64,000 bases of DNA from contig JAQFVV010007223.1 of NCBI GenBank assembly GCA_028023455.1, forward strand, positions 1 to 64,000, read 5' to 3'. The DNA is from Epiperipatus broadwayi (lineage: Eukaryota; Onychophora; Udeonychophora; Euonychophora; Peripatidae). Positions 1 to 12,530 of this stretch are shown here, in pieces. A program made the translations under genes and the position numbers. Under the pieces are notes generated by a model. The model made no database searches. It was not told where the DNA came from and worked only from the letters and a program-made list of their open reading frames with translations. How positions within the stretch are numbered: the stretch's first letter is position 1; the number at the start of each line of letters is the position of its first letter.

Positions 1-75
1 ATCAAATTGGGATTTTAATTCCTTAAAATTTTGTGATTGGGTTGAATTGTTAGAAATAAGATTTTTTTTCTTCAT

Positions 76-160
76 GTGTCGTAGCATCAGCCGGGAAGTG
101 AACCCACTAACCTGGGACAACTGCTTTTAAAGCAGCTATTGTTAACCTCTCGACCATCAA
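76..160 (-). mobile_element. tRNA-like SINE head, degraded
   Basis: On the minus strand this reads as a class II tRNA-like sequence. It has an A-box-like GGTCGAGAGGTTAA, a hairpin GCTGC/GCAGT around a T/A-rich loop, and a B-box-like GGGTTCACTTCCC. It ends in GATGCTACGACA, the tail shared with the copies at 34.5 and 59.4 kb. An A-rich tract lies beyond the 3' end. No clear target-site duplication was found, so it is probably an old copy whose 5' end has changed. Confidence 0.55.
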
Positions 161-165
161 AAAAT

Positions 166-800
166 TTAAATGTAATAAATCAGGTGATGGCAACCATAGT
201 ACGCGTGCACACACATGCCAAAGATGGCATGTTCGATTTTTTTACTGTCACTCGAACTATTTATATATTATAATTTTCTTCACTATTTTTTTGCTAAAAT
301 CTGTACTAATAAAAATTTACTGTAAACTAAAGGGTAAAATAAATAAATATAATATATTAGAATTCAATTTATAATTGAACTCTGATTAGAAGCAATAAAT
401 TATGATATTTTAATTCAAATAAAGTAGTACCATATTCTATAAACCGTCAAATGATTCCAGTAAAATTAGAAAATAAACTCAGTAAAATATTTTATAATTC
501 TTTCACATATAAAGTAAAAGTAATCAAATGGCTTTCTGTACTAATCTTTTTTTACCTAAACGTGTTGGCGCCATTCATTTTTTTAATGTAATCAAAATCG
601 CAATCAAAGAAACAGAAATGCATCAATGCCGGCAAAGGACATTTTCTTTTGGCTTGAAGCTTTATTGCAAAAGTGAAATGATAAATCTTTTATTTATAAA
701 ATTATTAAAGTTCATTTAAATTTGCTTTTAAATAAATTTGTTACCATAATATTAATATAACTAGTGAAAATAAAAAACAAAAAATTATCCAGCAGTTGAG
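166..800. other. AT-rich spacer, no feature seen
   Basis: AT-rich sequence. A 63-codon open frame at 528-719 has no recognisable motif and is taken as chance. Confidence 0.5.
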
Positions 801-805
801 AACTG

Positions 806-2570
806 ATGATTACTGATGAGTATGGAATGATTAACAAAAACACCAGGGTACTATGTGTTTTATATTCTGGAACAGGCCTATTGAGAACATCATTGGTAAA
901 ATGGCATTATGAAATCAATCATAAATCGCTCTGTGAAAAAAGTAAAGATGAACAAAAAGAATATATTACCCAAACATTTAAATATATAAATATTCAATCA
1001 ACATCTATAATGAAATTTATCGAAAATCATTAAATATAACTGCTACTAGTTTTTTTTTTTTTTTTCAAATGTAATTGACAAACATGGAAAACCTTTTAAT
1101 GATGGAGAATATATATATGCTTGGATGAAATGTGCACCAGTTCTTTTTGAAGATTTTAAAAATAAAGCAAAAATTATTCAGAGCATAAAAGATTTATCAT
1201 GGGCTAGAAATACAGTTAAAGAAGAATCCTGCAAATGGCTAACAATATAACTTACCAACAAAAAAAAGATATAAAATCTTCTAATTTAATTTCTCTCTAC
1301 CTTGATGAAAATACAGACATAAATGGGTGTTTGTTTGACTATTTTTATTCGCTATTGTGTTAGGAATAATATCAAAAGAAGAATTGATTAGTTTAACCTC
1401 ATTAGTAACAACAACAAAAGGAATAGATATTTGCAACATAGATGTTTCAAAATTGTATCAGTAATTACAGGTGGTGCTTATGACTGGAAAAGAAAATAGT
1501 TTTCTTAGTTTATTTACCAACTGTATTGGACATTCAATTTTGGGTTTTCATTGCATTATACATCAGCAGGTTTTATACATGAAGGCCAGCTTTAAACCAC
1601 TAAATGATGTTATGAATATTGTGACCATGTTAATCCATTTTTATATCTACACATTGAGTGAGATAAACTCAGTATACTATATTTTACTTATGTATAACAA
1701 TTTTCAATGGTTAAATTGAGGAAAAAGTTCTTCAAAGCTTCACTGAGTGTTTAAAAGAGAGACTGTTTTTATATAATGAGAAAATCATTGAAAAATATAA
1801 TAAATTAATGGATGTTGAATGGCTTTCAAAATTAATGTTTTTTTACTGATATGTGTTCACATCTAAATGAATTAAATGTGAAACTGCAAGGTTATAATAA
1901 GACAATTGTTGTCATGTTTGATTTGATCAAAGCATTGAAGTTAAATTACATATTTTCAACCATAATGTTATTTCTTACATCTTCATATATTTACCAAATC
2001 AAAAAAGTTCTTGACTGATTTAGAATCTTATGAGAAACCGGATCAAGTAAAATTGACACAAGATTTTTGTGTTGTTATTCAATCGATAATTAATTGATTA
2101 ATTTTCTTTACGATTTACACAGTTCAGACAATTTTCAGAAATATCAAAAATTTATTTTATACCCAGACATAACATCAATGGATAATCTCAAGTTAGAAAT
2201 TTTTGATTGGCTTAATTTGAAAGATATGGAAATGCAATCATTCGATTTTTAATCCAGTTCTATATAGAAACAGAAATTTGTTGACTTGAGGAATGAGTTA
2301 GAAACAATGGAAAATGATCGATTATTGGATATATGTAAAAAGAATGCTATTCCTGAAATATTTATTTGTTTTAAAAAAGTAACGACAGCTATATTATCAA
2401 TTTTCTCCTATACCTATGCATATAAATCATTGTTTTCAGAAACGAATTTAATTAAAAATAGTTCAAGAAATAGAATGACAGATTAATCTAGTTCAGCGTG
2501 TACATTATTAAAAATGACAAAATAGGAAGCAGATATAAAATATTTGACATCCAATGTACAACAGTAAAAC
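806..2570 (+). pseudogene. hAT/ZBED-type transposase pseudogene
   Basis: Conceptual translation across three frames gives an ordered, collinear hAT transposase of the kind related to the ZBED5/EPM2AIP1/GTF2IRD2 proteins. First comes a BED-like zinc-finger remnant (about 840-950: LCVLYSGT, then KWHYEINH). Next is the KHGKPFNDGEYI segment (about 1075-1110) and a DFKNKAKIIQSIKDL stretch. A central FHCIIHQ block follows (about 1548-1570), with NNFQWLN, EWLSKLMFFTDMCSHLNELN (about 1815-1880) and MFDLIKA after it. The C-terminal dimerisation-like part has SLFSETNLIKNSSRN (about 2430-2470). Many stops and frameshifts make it non-functional. In life it would have cut and pasted its own element using 8-bp target duplications. 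No terminal inverted repeats were located. A domesticated host gene is unlikely given the decay. Confidence 0.75.
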
Positions 2571-4050
2571 CTCATTAAAGGGATATCATATATATATCTA
2601 TTTATGTTGATTTTATATCTTTATTTCCAAAATTTTGTTTTAATTATTATTAATTTTTTACTATTACATTTTATTCAACTTATGCTCTTCTAAATAAATA
2701 TCGTTCACTTGAATTTAGCTTATTTAGAAAAGTTTGTTTAATTATTATTGTCATTATTATTATTTTGTTTTATAAACTTTTAAAAAAACTGCAATAATGA
2801 AGTTGTTTATATTTTGATTTAATAAATATATGGCACGCCAATAATTCAATAAATATGTTTTGAAAATGTTTGGCATGCACACTAAAAAGGTTTGACACCA
2901 GTGTAATAAATGATTGTCTTACCATTCATCAAACTTCTTTTTCTCTAAAAATATACAAATTTTGAAGCAGGTGAGAGAAAATCTAAACCTTCTCTATCAC
3001 ACTGACTTGTTTGACCATCTCCAGTGTCTTCCAAACCTTAATCCTCTGCCAGATTGATAGACTTTTGATAACTGATAAGGATAATGATAGAAATATTTTT
3101 TATTGAAACATTGGATAAAACTACTAAAACATTAAAAGAATCAAACCCCCAAACTTTTAAAAAAAATAGAAGAATTAACAGTACAGATGTATGACAAGTT
3201 TGGAAATAATATCAATCTTGAAACAGAAGAGAAATAATTAATAATTTCTAAAATAAATTTGTTATTGAAAATTTGTATATATTTGTATAAATATATTATT
3301 TGTATGTTGACTATTAAAGCTTGTCCTTATTTACTTTGTATATAATGTATTGATTATTATCAACGCTTTGTTTGGGCATAATTATTGTTATAGAAGAATT
3401 TGGATAGTTTTTAGCTCAAAACAATGTGGTGAGCAATCAGAATAAAAAAGTTCACATTACACAAACTCTTTTTTACAGACACAATTTGTTCCACAAATCA
3501 TCGTCTTAATGCTTTAAGGTTAAAATAATAATTGTATTAAGAATTACATCCAATTCATATTATATTCATAAAAAGTTGATGTTCATATTTTTAAATATCT
3601 ACTATTTGTACTGAATTTTGCTAGCAATTAAACACTAAAATTATTAATTGATATTTTTGATATTGATTTATTGTTGGTACTTATTTTCAGCTACAAGTAG
3701 GAGTTTTTAATTTCCAAACTTTACTCTTTTAAACTTTTCATCTCTAATTTTATAGTTAATCTAATATTGGTTTAGAATATATTTGTGTGAATGTGCATGT
3801 GCAGGTTTAGTACATATATGTGTGTGCATGCTTTAGAGACTTATGATTTGAATTACCCATTATCAAATGAATGTAGAGAAGCAGACAAATTTGTAATATA
3901 GCAAAAAAATATAATTATGCAGATTTTTATACATCTTCACATTTTTAACTGAAGTAAATTATTTTCTAGAATATATTGCAAACATTTTGGAAATTTGTTT
4001 TAATTCAATGTCATATTTTTTAAATATTTATTTATGTCACAAATTCAAAA
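2571..4050. other. AT-rich spacer, no feature seen
   Basis: AT-rich sequence without recognisable coding or repeat structure beyond simple A/T runs. Confidence 0.45.
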
Positions 4051-4054
4051 CTAC

Positions 4055-4130
4055 TTTTGTAGGGGTTATATTGGATAAAGTGAATGACTGTAGGGAGGTT
4101 GAAGGTCTGGGTTCAATTCTCCTTTAATTA
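4055..4130 (+). repeat. Fragment of composite repeat with B-box-like motif
   Basis: The stretch ending in GTCTGGGTTCAATTCTCC matches the 3' part of the repeat units at 12.53-13.32 kb, which end in AGTCTGGGTTTAAATTCCC and AGTCTGGGTTCAAATTTCC. The shared motif resembles a tRNA B box. Only this end of the unit is present. Confidence 0.4.
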
Positions 4131-5545
4131 CCTATTTATTACAGAGCAAAATGGTACAAGCTATTATTTAGTACTAAAAGTGACTTGAAAAAAAGCAAAA
4201 ACTCCCTATCAATTTCTAGCTAAAAAAGTCAATATAAGTCAAATCAATAGAGTTATGTACTTTGCCCTCCACTTTGGTGCTCAAATATTAATTGACTTTA
4301 TTATAGATAACTAAAATTAATAGTAAACAAAGATAATTTTGTGGTGATTTAATATGATTCAGTAAACTTTTCTAATAGAAACATATCCTTTCCAATTACT
4401 AAAATATTAATTTATTGTCATTATTATAAATAAAAGTTTTTAATAAGAAAAATAGCTAAAGTGAACCTAAATAATGATCTTAAAAATATATTAGTTTTGA
4501 ACAACTTTAAAGGCTTTATATATTGCATGGGCATAATAATTATAAATCTTTGTCAAAAAATGTTGTTATATAAGTATTATTAATATATAAAAAGTAATAT
4601 ATTTATATGAAATTTAATGAAGTTTTTTTTTTCTTAAAAATATTTTAGTTCCGATATTACAAATATAAATCAATAAATAAAAAAAAGGTGAAGTAAAAAA
4701 GTTAATAACAGAAGAAAAAAAGTAGTTTATTAAATTTAGATTTGTAATTTTTTTTTTATGAATGTACTTTATATTATTTTTTGTTTTGGTTATTAAATAT
4801 AAAAAAATATAGTAAAATATTTATACCTAAAAGTGATATAAATATAAACATTACAAGCATACCATATATATATATATATATGTGTGTGTGTGTATGTGTG
4901 TTGTAGTTATATTATTATTGTTATATATGTTGCATTAAAAGATGAGTTGAACTTGGAGAGACTTTCATTCTGAAGTGGATGATGATGATGATGTTATAAT
5001 GATAATTCTAATGCTTAAAAGATAAAATTAAAACATGATTTTAGCTTCATATATGGCCTATATGTGTGTAATTATCCAATGCAGATCAATAAATAGATAT
5101 CTCATACTTATAGCTTTAGGTAAACCAAAAAAATGTATTCAAATCTTTATAATTGTATAGTTATCTGCTGAATAATGCCTTCACTGTTTATGTAGGAGAG
5201 AGGTTGTTTGAGAATTTTTTCTTTATTAGTAAACTATTTAAACTGTTTTATCTTGCCTATGTATATACAAATGAAAGAGTAAATTGATTTTTAATCCTTA
5301 AAGCTATAAACAATAAGTTATACAAAGTATAATCAGTTATTGAAAGTATTCACCATTTTATTAAACCTGAAACTATTTCTAATACATTCTATTTTAACTC
5401 TTATACTGCCCAAATTGCCTAAAAACAATTGTAATGGTATAATTTTAGATATATAATCAATATAGATCTTCTGGCTAGCTAAAATAAGGATTTTTAGAGT
5501 CTTTACATATTTTTCTCATTCATTGAAATTTTTAATGTTATTTTA
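4131..5545. other. AT-rich spacer with microsatellites
   Basis: AT-rich. It holds a (TA)n(TG)n tract near 4865-4900 and a short (GAT)n near 4977-4995. Nothing else recognised. Confidence 0.45.
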
Positions 5546-5549
5546 ATCA

Positions 5550-6320
5550 TTTAATATATAGGGTATATGAGCATAGACGTTCACACGTCCCAACACTCTC
5601 CACTCTATCTCATAAAACTGAGACACTTGAACACATATATGTTGAAAAGATAAATAATCACTAATATTCATATTTCATGCTAAACCAGCAATCATCACTT
5701 GGTCTAGATTATCATCTCCACACATATATACAATGAGGGTTCAGATATATATATATATATAGATAGAGAGCCCATCTTCGTACTTTTAATAGACAGGCTT
5801 CAATCCACTCCACACTCCAATTCTTCAACCATCCATCCAATTGAAAATCTGATGATGGAATACTCAAAGGCCACTCTGAGACCAAGATTCTTGTCACACC
5901 CATGTTGACCTAAAGTCAGTCTGACTCCTCATGTTCATGACATATACATTTATTACATATACAAGGGATGGGCAGATATCTCTAGTATATAATAATTGAA
6001 ATACATGCTTATTATGTACCTGTTTCAATATATATGTAATATATAGGATATATGAGCACAGACTTTCACATGGTCCATCACTCTTCACTCTATCTCATAA
6101 CAGAGACACTTGAACACATATATGTCAAAAAGATAAATAATCACGAATATACATATTTCATCCTAAATCAGCAATCATCAGTTGGTCTAGATTTGATCTC
6201 CACACATATATGCAATAAGTGCTCAGATATATATTAAGATACCTAATCTTCATACTTTAATGGACAGGCTTCAATCAACTCCACATTCCAACTCTAACCG
6301 TCCATCCAATAATCATTTTA
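5550..6320 (-). repeat. Composite tandem repeat, two units (locus 1)
   Basis: Two related units run from about 5560 to 5860 and 6046 to 6310. Both carry CTCTATCTCATAA, GACACTTGAACACATATATG, TTGGTCTAGAT and GACAGGCTTCAATC, giving a period near 485 bp. They are separated by a linker (about 5870-6040). The whole arrangement, linker included, matches 12.53-13.32 kb in inverted orientation. Open frames inside are incidental. Confidence 0.6.
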
Positions 6321-8845
6321 GTTGATTTTAGTTAAAAACACAATTTCAAAAACTATTAATCTATGATGGTACTATGGAAAGTTTTGTGAGGAAAAAATTA
6401 CTTTCCTGTAAATCAATTTATGTTTGCAAATATATAGACTTTTAAAAAAAACATACTAAATACAATGTGGTATAGCTTCAAATTATTTGCCTTAAGACAA
6501 AGGAGGTTTTTTAAAATAATTATGTCTCAACCCACTATTTTAGAACTATACAGATATTATTAAGATGTGGAGATTTTAGAGAAAAAATGAGTTCAATGAA
6601 CATAAGCAATAGCAAATTATCACAAATGTGGATTAAATTGAATAGATTTGTTTTAGCAACGTATTGTTTAATTATTTATTTGTCTTTAAACAAAGATCTT
6701 TTATATATTAGTGAATAGTTAAAATGTAAAATATTACAATAAGTGATATTAAAAAAAGATTATCAAATATTCACTTTTTTTCTCTGATGTGTAGTTACAT
6801 TTAAAAAATTATTAAAGTCCTCATACTTAATAAACGCATCATCTATTATTATTATTTTTGCAAAAACGGAAGGAGAATTAAAATACTCTTTTTAGATTAC
6901 TGAATACATCTATAATGAAAATTTTTATTTTAAAACATTCTACATAAGTTTTGTTATTTTTTTAAATAATTCATTTAATATAAATGAAAGATAAGGGGGG
7001 AAGAAGGTAAGCAGACCGTAAAAAAAATGTCCGTGGGAATATAATGCAAACGTCCGATATCCATGATTATCTAAATTGATTAACTCATTTTTAAAAACGA
7101 ATATACAGTACTAAGTTTAGGAAGATCTTATATTGTGAAAAGGTGTTGGTGACTTAATTTAACAGTCTTTAACTAATCACTGCGGAACAAAGGCACCTTC
7201 AGAAATACTGATATAAGTTAATACTCTAAAGATAGCCAAATGCAAGCTGGTGTGGGATATTGTTCTCCATCCTTTTATTCTGTAGATAAAAGTAGTTGAT
7301 ATCCATTTACAGATGAGGAATTGGATAGTTAATGGATTTTTATGTGAGCCTGCTATTTGGATAAAAACTTTTGTTCTTGATTGGAAGCTATCATAATAAT
7401 TTTAGGGGGTAGGGTTTGAATCCTTATGTAGGTGTGAATGGATCTTCTAAATATTATGCCATGATCTTTTTTAGTTTATATATATATATTTATAGCTCTT
7501 ATTTTATATTATTTATTTTTCCTTGTGAAAACTGTAGTATTTTACCTGAAAATTAATGCTGAAGTTTTTTTCGAACTGTCAATATTTATTTGGTGACCTC
7601 ACTTTGTTTTGAAACAGATTTATTTGATCCCAATGAGGTGATTATATTTGGATGAGCAGTCTGTTGTGGAAAGCCGTTAATGAATTTACAAGTAAAAGCT
7701 TTCCTTGTTGTTATCTTTAGATATTTTAATGTACTTTAATCACTGGCAAAAAAAATTAAAATAAATTCATGGTAATCTCGCAGAGGTTTTTTTTTATAAA
7801 TATAAAAAGAAAAAAAGGCATTCCTGCAAATGTTTTTAACAAAAATTAAAATGAATAAATTCATAAAATTACATTAATTTTCTAGCCAACAATCTTTTAA
7901 ACCTAATTAATATGTAGTTAATTAAAATATATATATTTGCTAAGAAAACCACTTGTTTGTAAACTCAATGGCAGTTTTTCTGTTATATTGCATTATATGT
8001 ATATGAATAATTTATATTGCATTGTATGTGTGTGTATAATTTTTTTTCACATACTCCTAAACTCTCCAACTAATCATCAACCATGGTCAAGGCAACATCA
8101 CATATAGACCGAAAGTATCTAAATGTAAAGTGGTATTGACAATGGTTAGTGAGGTTTTTAGCTGGAGACCTTTGAAATAATGAATTGGATATATGTCATA
8201 ATTTATATTTAACATAGCCCATATATTGGCATTTTTGGTTTAATGCATGATGTAATGAAACTGATGGTGATTAAATATATTTATTACACTAATTATGTGT
8301 TATATCAAATAAATATTCTGCTATATCCATTTTTACAGTGTGTTTTCATATTAAATATATCTGCTTCTGTCAACTGACTGTAGCTTAATATGTATTTGTT
8401 ACAACTAATAATTGATATGATTATGTACAATAGGACTTTCATAGCAGATTCTCACTTAATGTAGATTTGCAAAAATTACTGCCATATTTGCATTGCAAAA
8501 GTTAAAAGAATCAATTCATCTTTATTTTCCTGGTTTTTATTATAAGGATAGTCAATCTTATAAATGATAATAATCAGTGTCAAAGTTCAATTATACTTAC
8601 ATGTCAATACTTTCTCAGTTAGTGTGATAATTTCACAAGATAAAGTTATTTTATATTTACTTTAATGCTTTTGAAAATAAATAATTGGATGCCCTGTGTT
8701 ATCAAACTCTGGAGTTGAAGATTAAATTATGATCCCACCTTGTCATTCTAAGACAGTAAACCATTTGATTATTTTTAATAACCTTATATTGAATTCATCA
8801 GAAATATTATCAACTTTATTACTTCCTGTATTTTGTTCTAATATC
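6321..8845. other. AT-rich spacer, no feature seen
   Basis: AT-rich sequence. A possible B-box-like GGGTTTGAATCCTT near 7410 is isolated. Nothing else recognised. Confidence 0.4.
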
Positions 8846-8848
8846 TTA

Positions 8849-9101
8849 TATAAATGCCATTTATCCACCATTTTGAAAACTTTTTTAGCAAAAACCTTTT
8901 ATTTTACCTATATACACACACAATATTATGTTTCAGCTGTCCTATAATATTCTTCAGAGCCACTTATATTTTAATTTTAAATATAATAAAGTGGCTCTGA
9001 AGAAGACTGCAGAACAGTCAAAATGTAAGATTGTGTATTCATATAGGAAAATAATTTTTTTTGCTAAAAAGTGTTCAAAATGGTGGATAATGGCATTTAT
9101 A
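8849..9101. repeat. Foldback (MITE-like) element, about 253 bp
   Basis: The left arm starts ATAAATGCCATTTATCC and the right arm ends GGATAATGGCATTTAT. The arms are imperfect inverted repeats over their whole length and meet near 8975 in the inner palindrome AGAGCCACTT/AAGTGGCTCT. No coding capacity. Likely a non-autonomous DNA transposon or foldback element. Confidence 0.7.
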
Positions 9102-9155
9102 TGTTGAATTCACAGAACATTATCTATAAATAGTTTAAACAGGCTTTAACCTGTA

Positions 9156-9300
9156 TTTAAAATTCATAATAATCAAGCATATTTTGCCGATAGAAGGAAC
9201 CTTCCAAACCATGACACAAGATAGCGACTTTTATAAAGATAGAGCAGTTTGGAAGGTTTCCTCTATCGGAAAAATATGCTTGATTATTATGAATTTTAAA
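9156..9300. repeat. Compact hairpin element, 145 bp
   Basis: About 53-bp arms, from AATTCATAATAATCAAGCAT at the left to its complement ending at 9300, are nearly perfect inverted repeats. They flank a loop of about 35 bases (near 9214-9246). The arms include GATAGAAGGAACCTTCC and GGAAGGTTTCCTCTATC. Non-coding; a MITE is the simplest reading. Confidence 0.7.
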
Positions 9301-10212
9301 GTGCATTAAATACAGTATTTACATATGCTTTCTGTGCACTCAATAAATTAATTACTACACTTCAAAACATTATCTATATTTATTTATTTGTTTAGCATAT
9401 GGAGTCTTGACAGCTTAATTATTAACAAAATATTATAAAGGAACCTAAGAAATAGAATCATCAGTGGCTCTTGAATTCTTCAATTTGCCAATATTCATTC
9501 AGTAGTCTCTATTGAATACTTTCATTCAACCAATATCCATTCAATAGTCTAACTATGTTGTGTGTAGTTATTGAGGCTATATAGACACCTATGTGTGACT
9601 GAATATTCATTTTGTCAGATTAGATATTTGGATATGAAGTGGAAAATCACATGTAAATTGATTCCTTTTATAATTGCAACACAATTTTAACATTAGAGGA
9701 CTGAGCATTATATAATTAATGTTTAAAAAATTTATCAGCCTAACGATTATATAATTCTTAATGCATTTATTAACAATGATATTAAAATGAGTAGAACCTA
9801 CTACTTTTATTTGGTAAAGTTGAATTATTAGCTTTATTGATTAAGGCTTTGATCTAAATATAGTTGGATTATCATCCTGATTAATATCATTTGTCAAATT
9901 GGTGGTCCTAGTAAGAATGAGAAAAGCAAATTTAAATTGATTTATTTTATTATTTGCAATGCAAATATGATAGTAAAGATCTGTACATAACAAGTGCTTA
10001 GAAAGATCAATAATTCAGTATTCAGGTAGGGTAATTGGTCATGTGATTGTGCAAAAAAAAAAAAAACATCTTGAAAACGTTTCATTAAGGAATCAAAACC
10101 AGATTGATGTAATAAATAACTTTTTATTTATAGTGTCAATTTTGTTTTAAATTGATTATTTTTAATTTTATATATAGAAGTAACATTATGGATAATTTTA
10201 TACATATATCAA
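9301..10212. other. AT-rich spacer, no feature seen
   Basis: AT-rich. Short near-repeats of CCAATATYCATTCARTAGTCT sit at about 9486-9550. No gene recognised. Confidence 0.4.
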
Positions 10213-10285
10213 AGCATTGTCCGGGAAGCAAACCCGAGCTGGCTGCTTAGAAGGCAGCTATGCTAGCTGCTAGGCCACCAATGCT
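10213..10285 (-). pseudogene. tRNA-Arg(UCU)-like sequence, 73 nt
   Basis: The minus strand is exactly tRNA-sized. The acceptor stem AGCATTG pairs with CAATGCT. An A-box-like TGGCCTAGCAGCTA follows. The anticodon arm GCTGC-CTTCTAA-GCAGC is perfect and would place TCT at the anticodon. The T arm is CGGG-TTTGCTT-CCCG. The T loop departs from the TTCRANY consensus, so a functional Pol III promoter is doubtful. The acceptor sequence GCATTGG is also that of the SINE at 59.4 kb, so this is more likely a SINE relative than a working tRNA. No terminator run of Ts follows closely. Confidence 0.55.
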
Positions 10286-10689
10286 TCACTTTAACACTAA
10301 AATTTGATTATTTAAAACATTCACGTATGTGTGCATATTTTTAAAAATATCATTTAATATTACCATAAATAAATAAAAATACTAATAAAACAGTTTTTTT
10401 TCCCATTAAACTTTTCTTGATTTTGAATATTTATATAAATGAACTCAAATATTTTTTGGGGGGTTAAAGGGAAATATGATGCTTATATTTATTATTTTGT
10501 ATTAATCATACTTAAAATATAATGTTTATACTGGCTAAATTTAAAGCAGCAGAACCTTAGATTCTGTGCTGCATCTCCATATGTAAGTCTACCTTTCTAT
10601 TTTAAAAAATCTATTAAAATATAAAAGAGGCTCCCATTCTCAACTTGACAATCATCTAACTTAAAGGAAGTTGAAGATTTTTTTATCAT

Positions 10690-11165
10690 TAACTTATCTT
10701 CTTCTTCTACCACAGCTTGATTAGTCCCACATGAAGTGGGGTCGCTGGTGCGGATCAATCTTCTCCAGGCTACTCGATCTAAAGTCATTTCCTCCTTAAG
10801 TGACATCTCCTGCAAGTCCTTTCTCACTCGATCAATCCATCTGATCTTAGGTCTACCCCTGGGTCTTTTCCCCGGTGGTTCCATCTCCAAAATCTTCCTT
10901 CCAATGTAATTTTCTTCTCTTCTCTTAACATGACCAAACCACCTCAACCTTGATTCTTTCATTTTTTCACTGATCATTCTCACTCTCATATTTTCTCGAA
11001 TTACTTCATTTTTCACTTTGTCCTTTCTAGTGAGGCCCGAGGCAAACCTAAGCATTCTCATTTCTGTTACACATTGCTTATCTTATATTTTCTTAGTGAT
11101 CGGCCATGTTTCTGCACCATACATCAGTGCCGGACTTATAAAGGAGTTAATTCTTTTGAACATTA
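10690..11165 (-). pseudogene. LINE ORF2 C-terminal fragment
   Basis: Translation gives the C-terminal tail typical of endonuclease/reverse transcriptase LINEs of the RTE-like type. YGAETWPITKK is followed by [19 protein letters not shown], then [12 protein letters not shown], and the basic stretch [21 protein letters not shown]. The catalytic RT domain is absent, so this is a 5'-truncated copy. One stop (in KKI*DKQ) interrupts the upstream part. The frame ends in a run of GAA-type codons (VVEEED), which probably marks the 3' microsatellite tail. Confidence 0.75.
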
Positions 11166-12530
11166 ATTACTAAATCAGTCTTTATATGAAATATTCAAGT
11201 TATTAAATGCAATCTACAGATCTTTATTTGATTTAATAAGAATAGTATAATTGTTAGCTTATTGCAAATCTAGAAGCCAAAATAATGAAGCCTTCATTTT
11301 GCTTTTATTCAATTAAAATTAAAAAATGTTGTCATCAAATCTGTATCACACTTGATCTTTCTTTCATAAAATGGCATAAAAACAGTTTCAAAAGCTGCTA
11401 TCATAAAAAATGATATCAAGTTGAATCAAGTACATATTCTTGTTTAAAACTAGTTTTCCTTTCAAATGTCACATATTTTACACCCCCTTTCACTCATCCC
11501 TTTATGTAAAACTATATAATATGAATAAGCTTTAGTGGACAAAAATCTAATTTCAAGCATAGCTACAGAAATGATTGAGTCAAATATCAATAAAATAATA
11601 TATAAATCATCTGTTTGTTCTAGATTTTTTTTTCTTGTATTTGCTAAGCAACAAAACAGTGTATAATAATAATATTTCACAACAATTGTTGCAATTGTTA
11701 AAAATTTATACAATAGAAGCATCCTTACCATCATGTGTTAGATCTTTGTAAATCCATGTTTACCTAAAAAATTGCAATATGTTTGAACATATCACTATTA
11801 TATTTTAAATTTTTTCTAGGTACTTAATAATGATGTATAGCCTTTTTAATTTTTTAGATCACAAAGATAAGTTATAGCTTCAATAAGCTGAATAACTTTG
11901 TCTAATTCTAAATGTGTAAATAAAATTGATATGTCATTAAAAGGTTCTCATTTCAATTCCTGTATTATTATTCAAAAAATGCTCAAAATGTTTTTTCATC
12001 TGTTCAAAATTCCTATTATAATCATATAAATGATTGCTATTGGTGGATGAATTTAATTGACTTGCAGTATCATTTTTCAGAACATAAGTTATTCTCAATA
12101 CATGAAAAATATTTTAAGAGATCATAATCAGTGAATGTCTATATTTTGTTGTTGTTGTTGTTTTAATTCACCAATAAATTGAAAGTTTTTTTGTTACTTA
12201 CTGAACTTCTTCCTTTAAAGCTTTGTATTGTTCTAAAATCCCATATATAATTTATTATTCTGTCAAGCAGAAAAGATTATCTTTTTAAACAAAGCTAGTA
12301 ATAAAATCATTGTCAGAAATATAGTCATATTTTTTTTTTACTGAACCCAAAAAAGAATTTCAAAACACCATTGTTAAAATAATTCAAACAAAAAATTAAA
12401 TGAAAAGAATTAGATAAGTAGTTTTACTTTATTATGTAATATAAAAGCTAAATGTATATTAAACATGGTTATATCTATTATATTTTCATATTAGAAAAAC
12501 CACAGTCAGGTATTGATAGCCAATCAATAT
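11166..12530. other. AT-rich spacer, no feature seen
   Basis: AT-rich. A 90-codon minus-strand open frame (11462-11734) has no motif or relatives I recognise and is taken as chance. Confidence 0.4.

Noticed and set aside
5712-6237. Short open frames of 61-64 codons
   Set aside because: They lie within non-coding composite repeat units and are not conserved between the two units.
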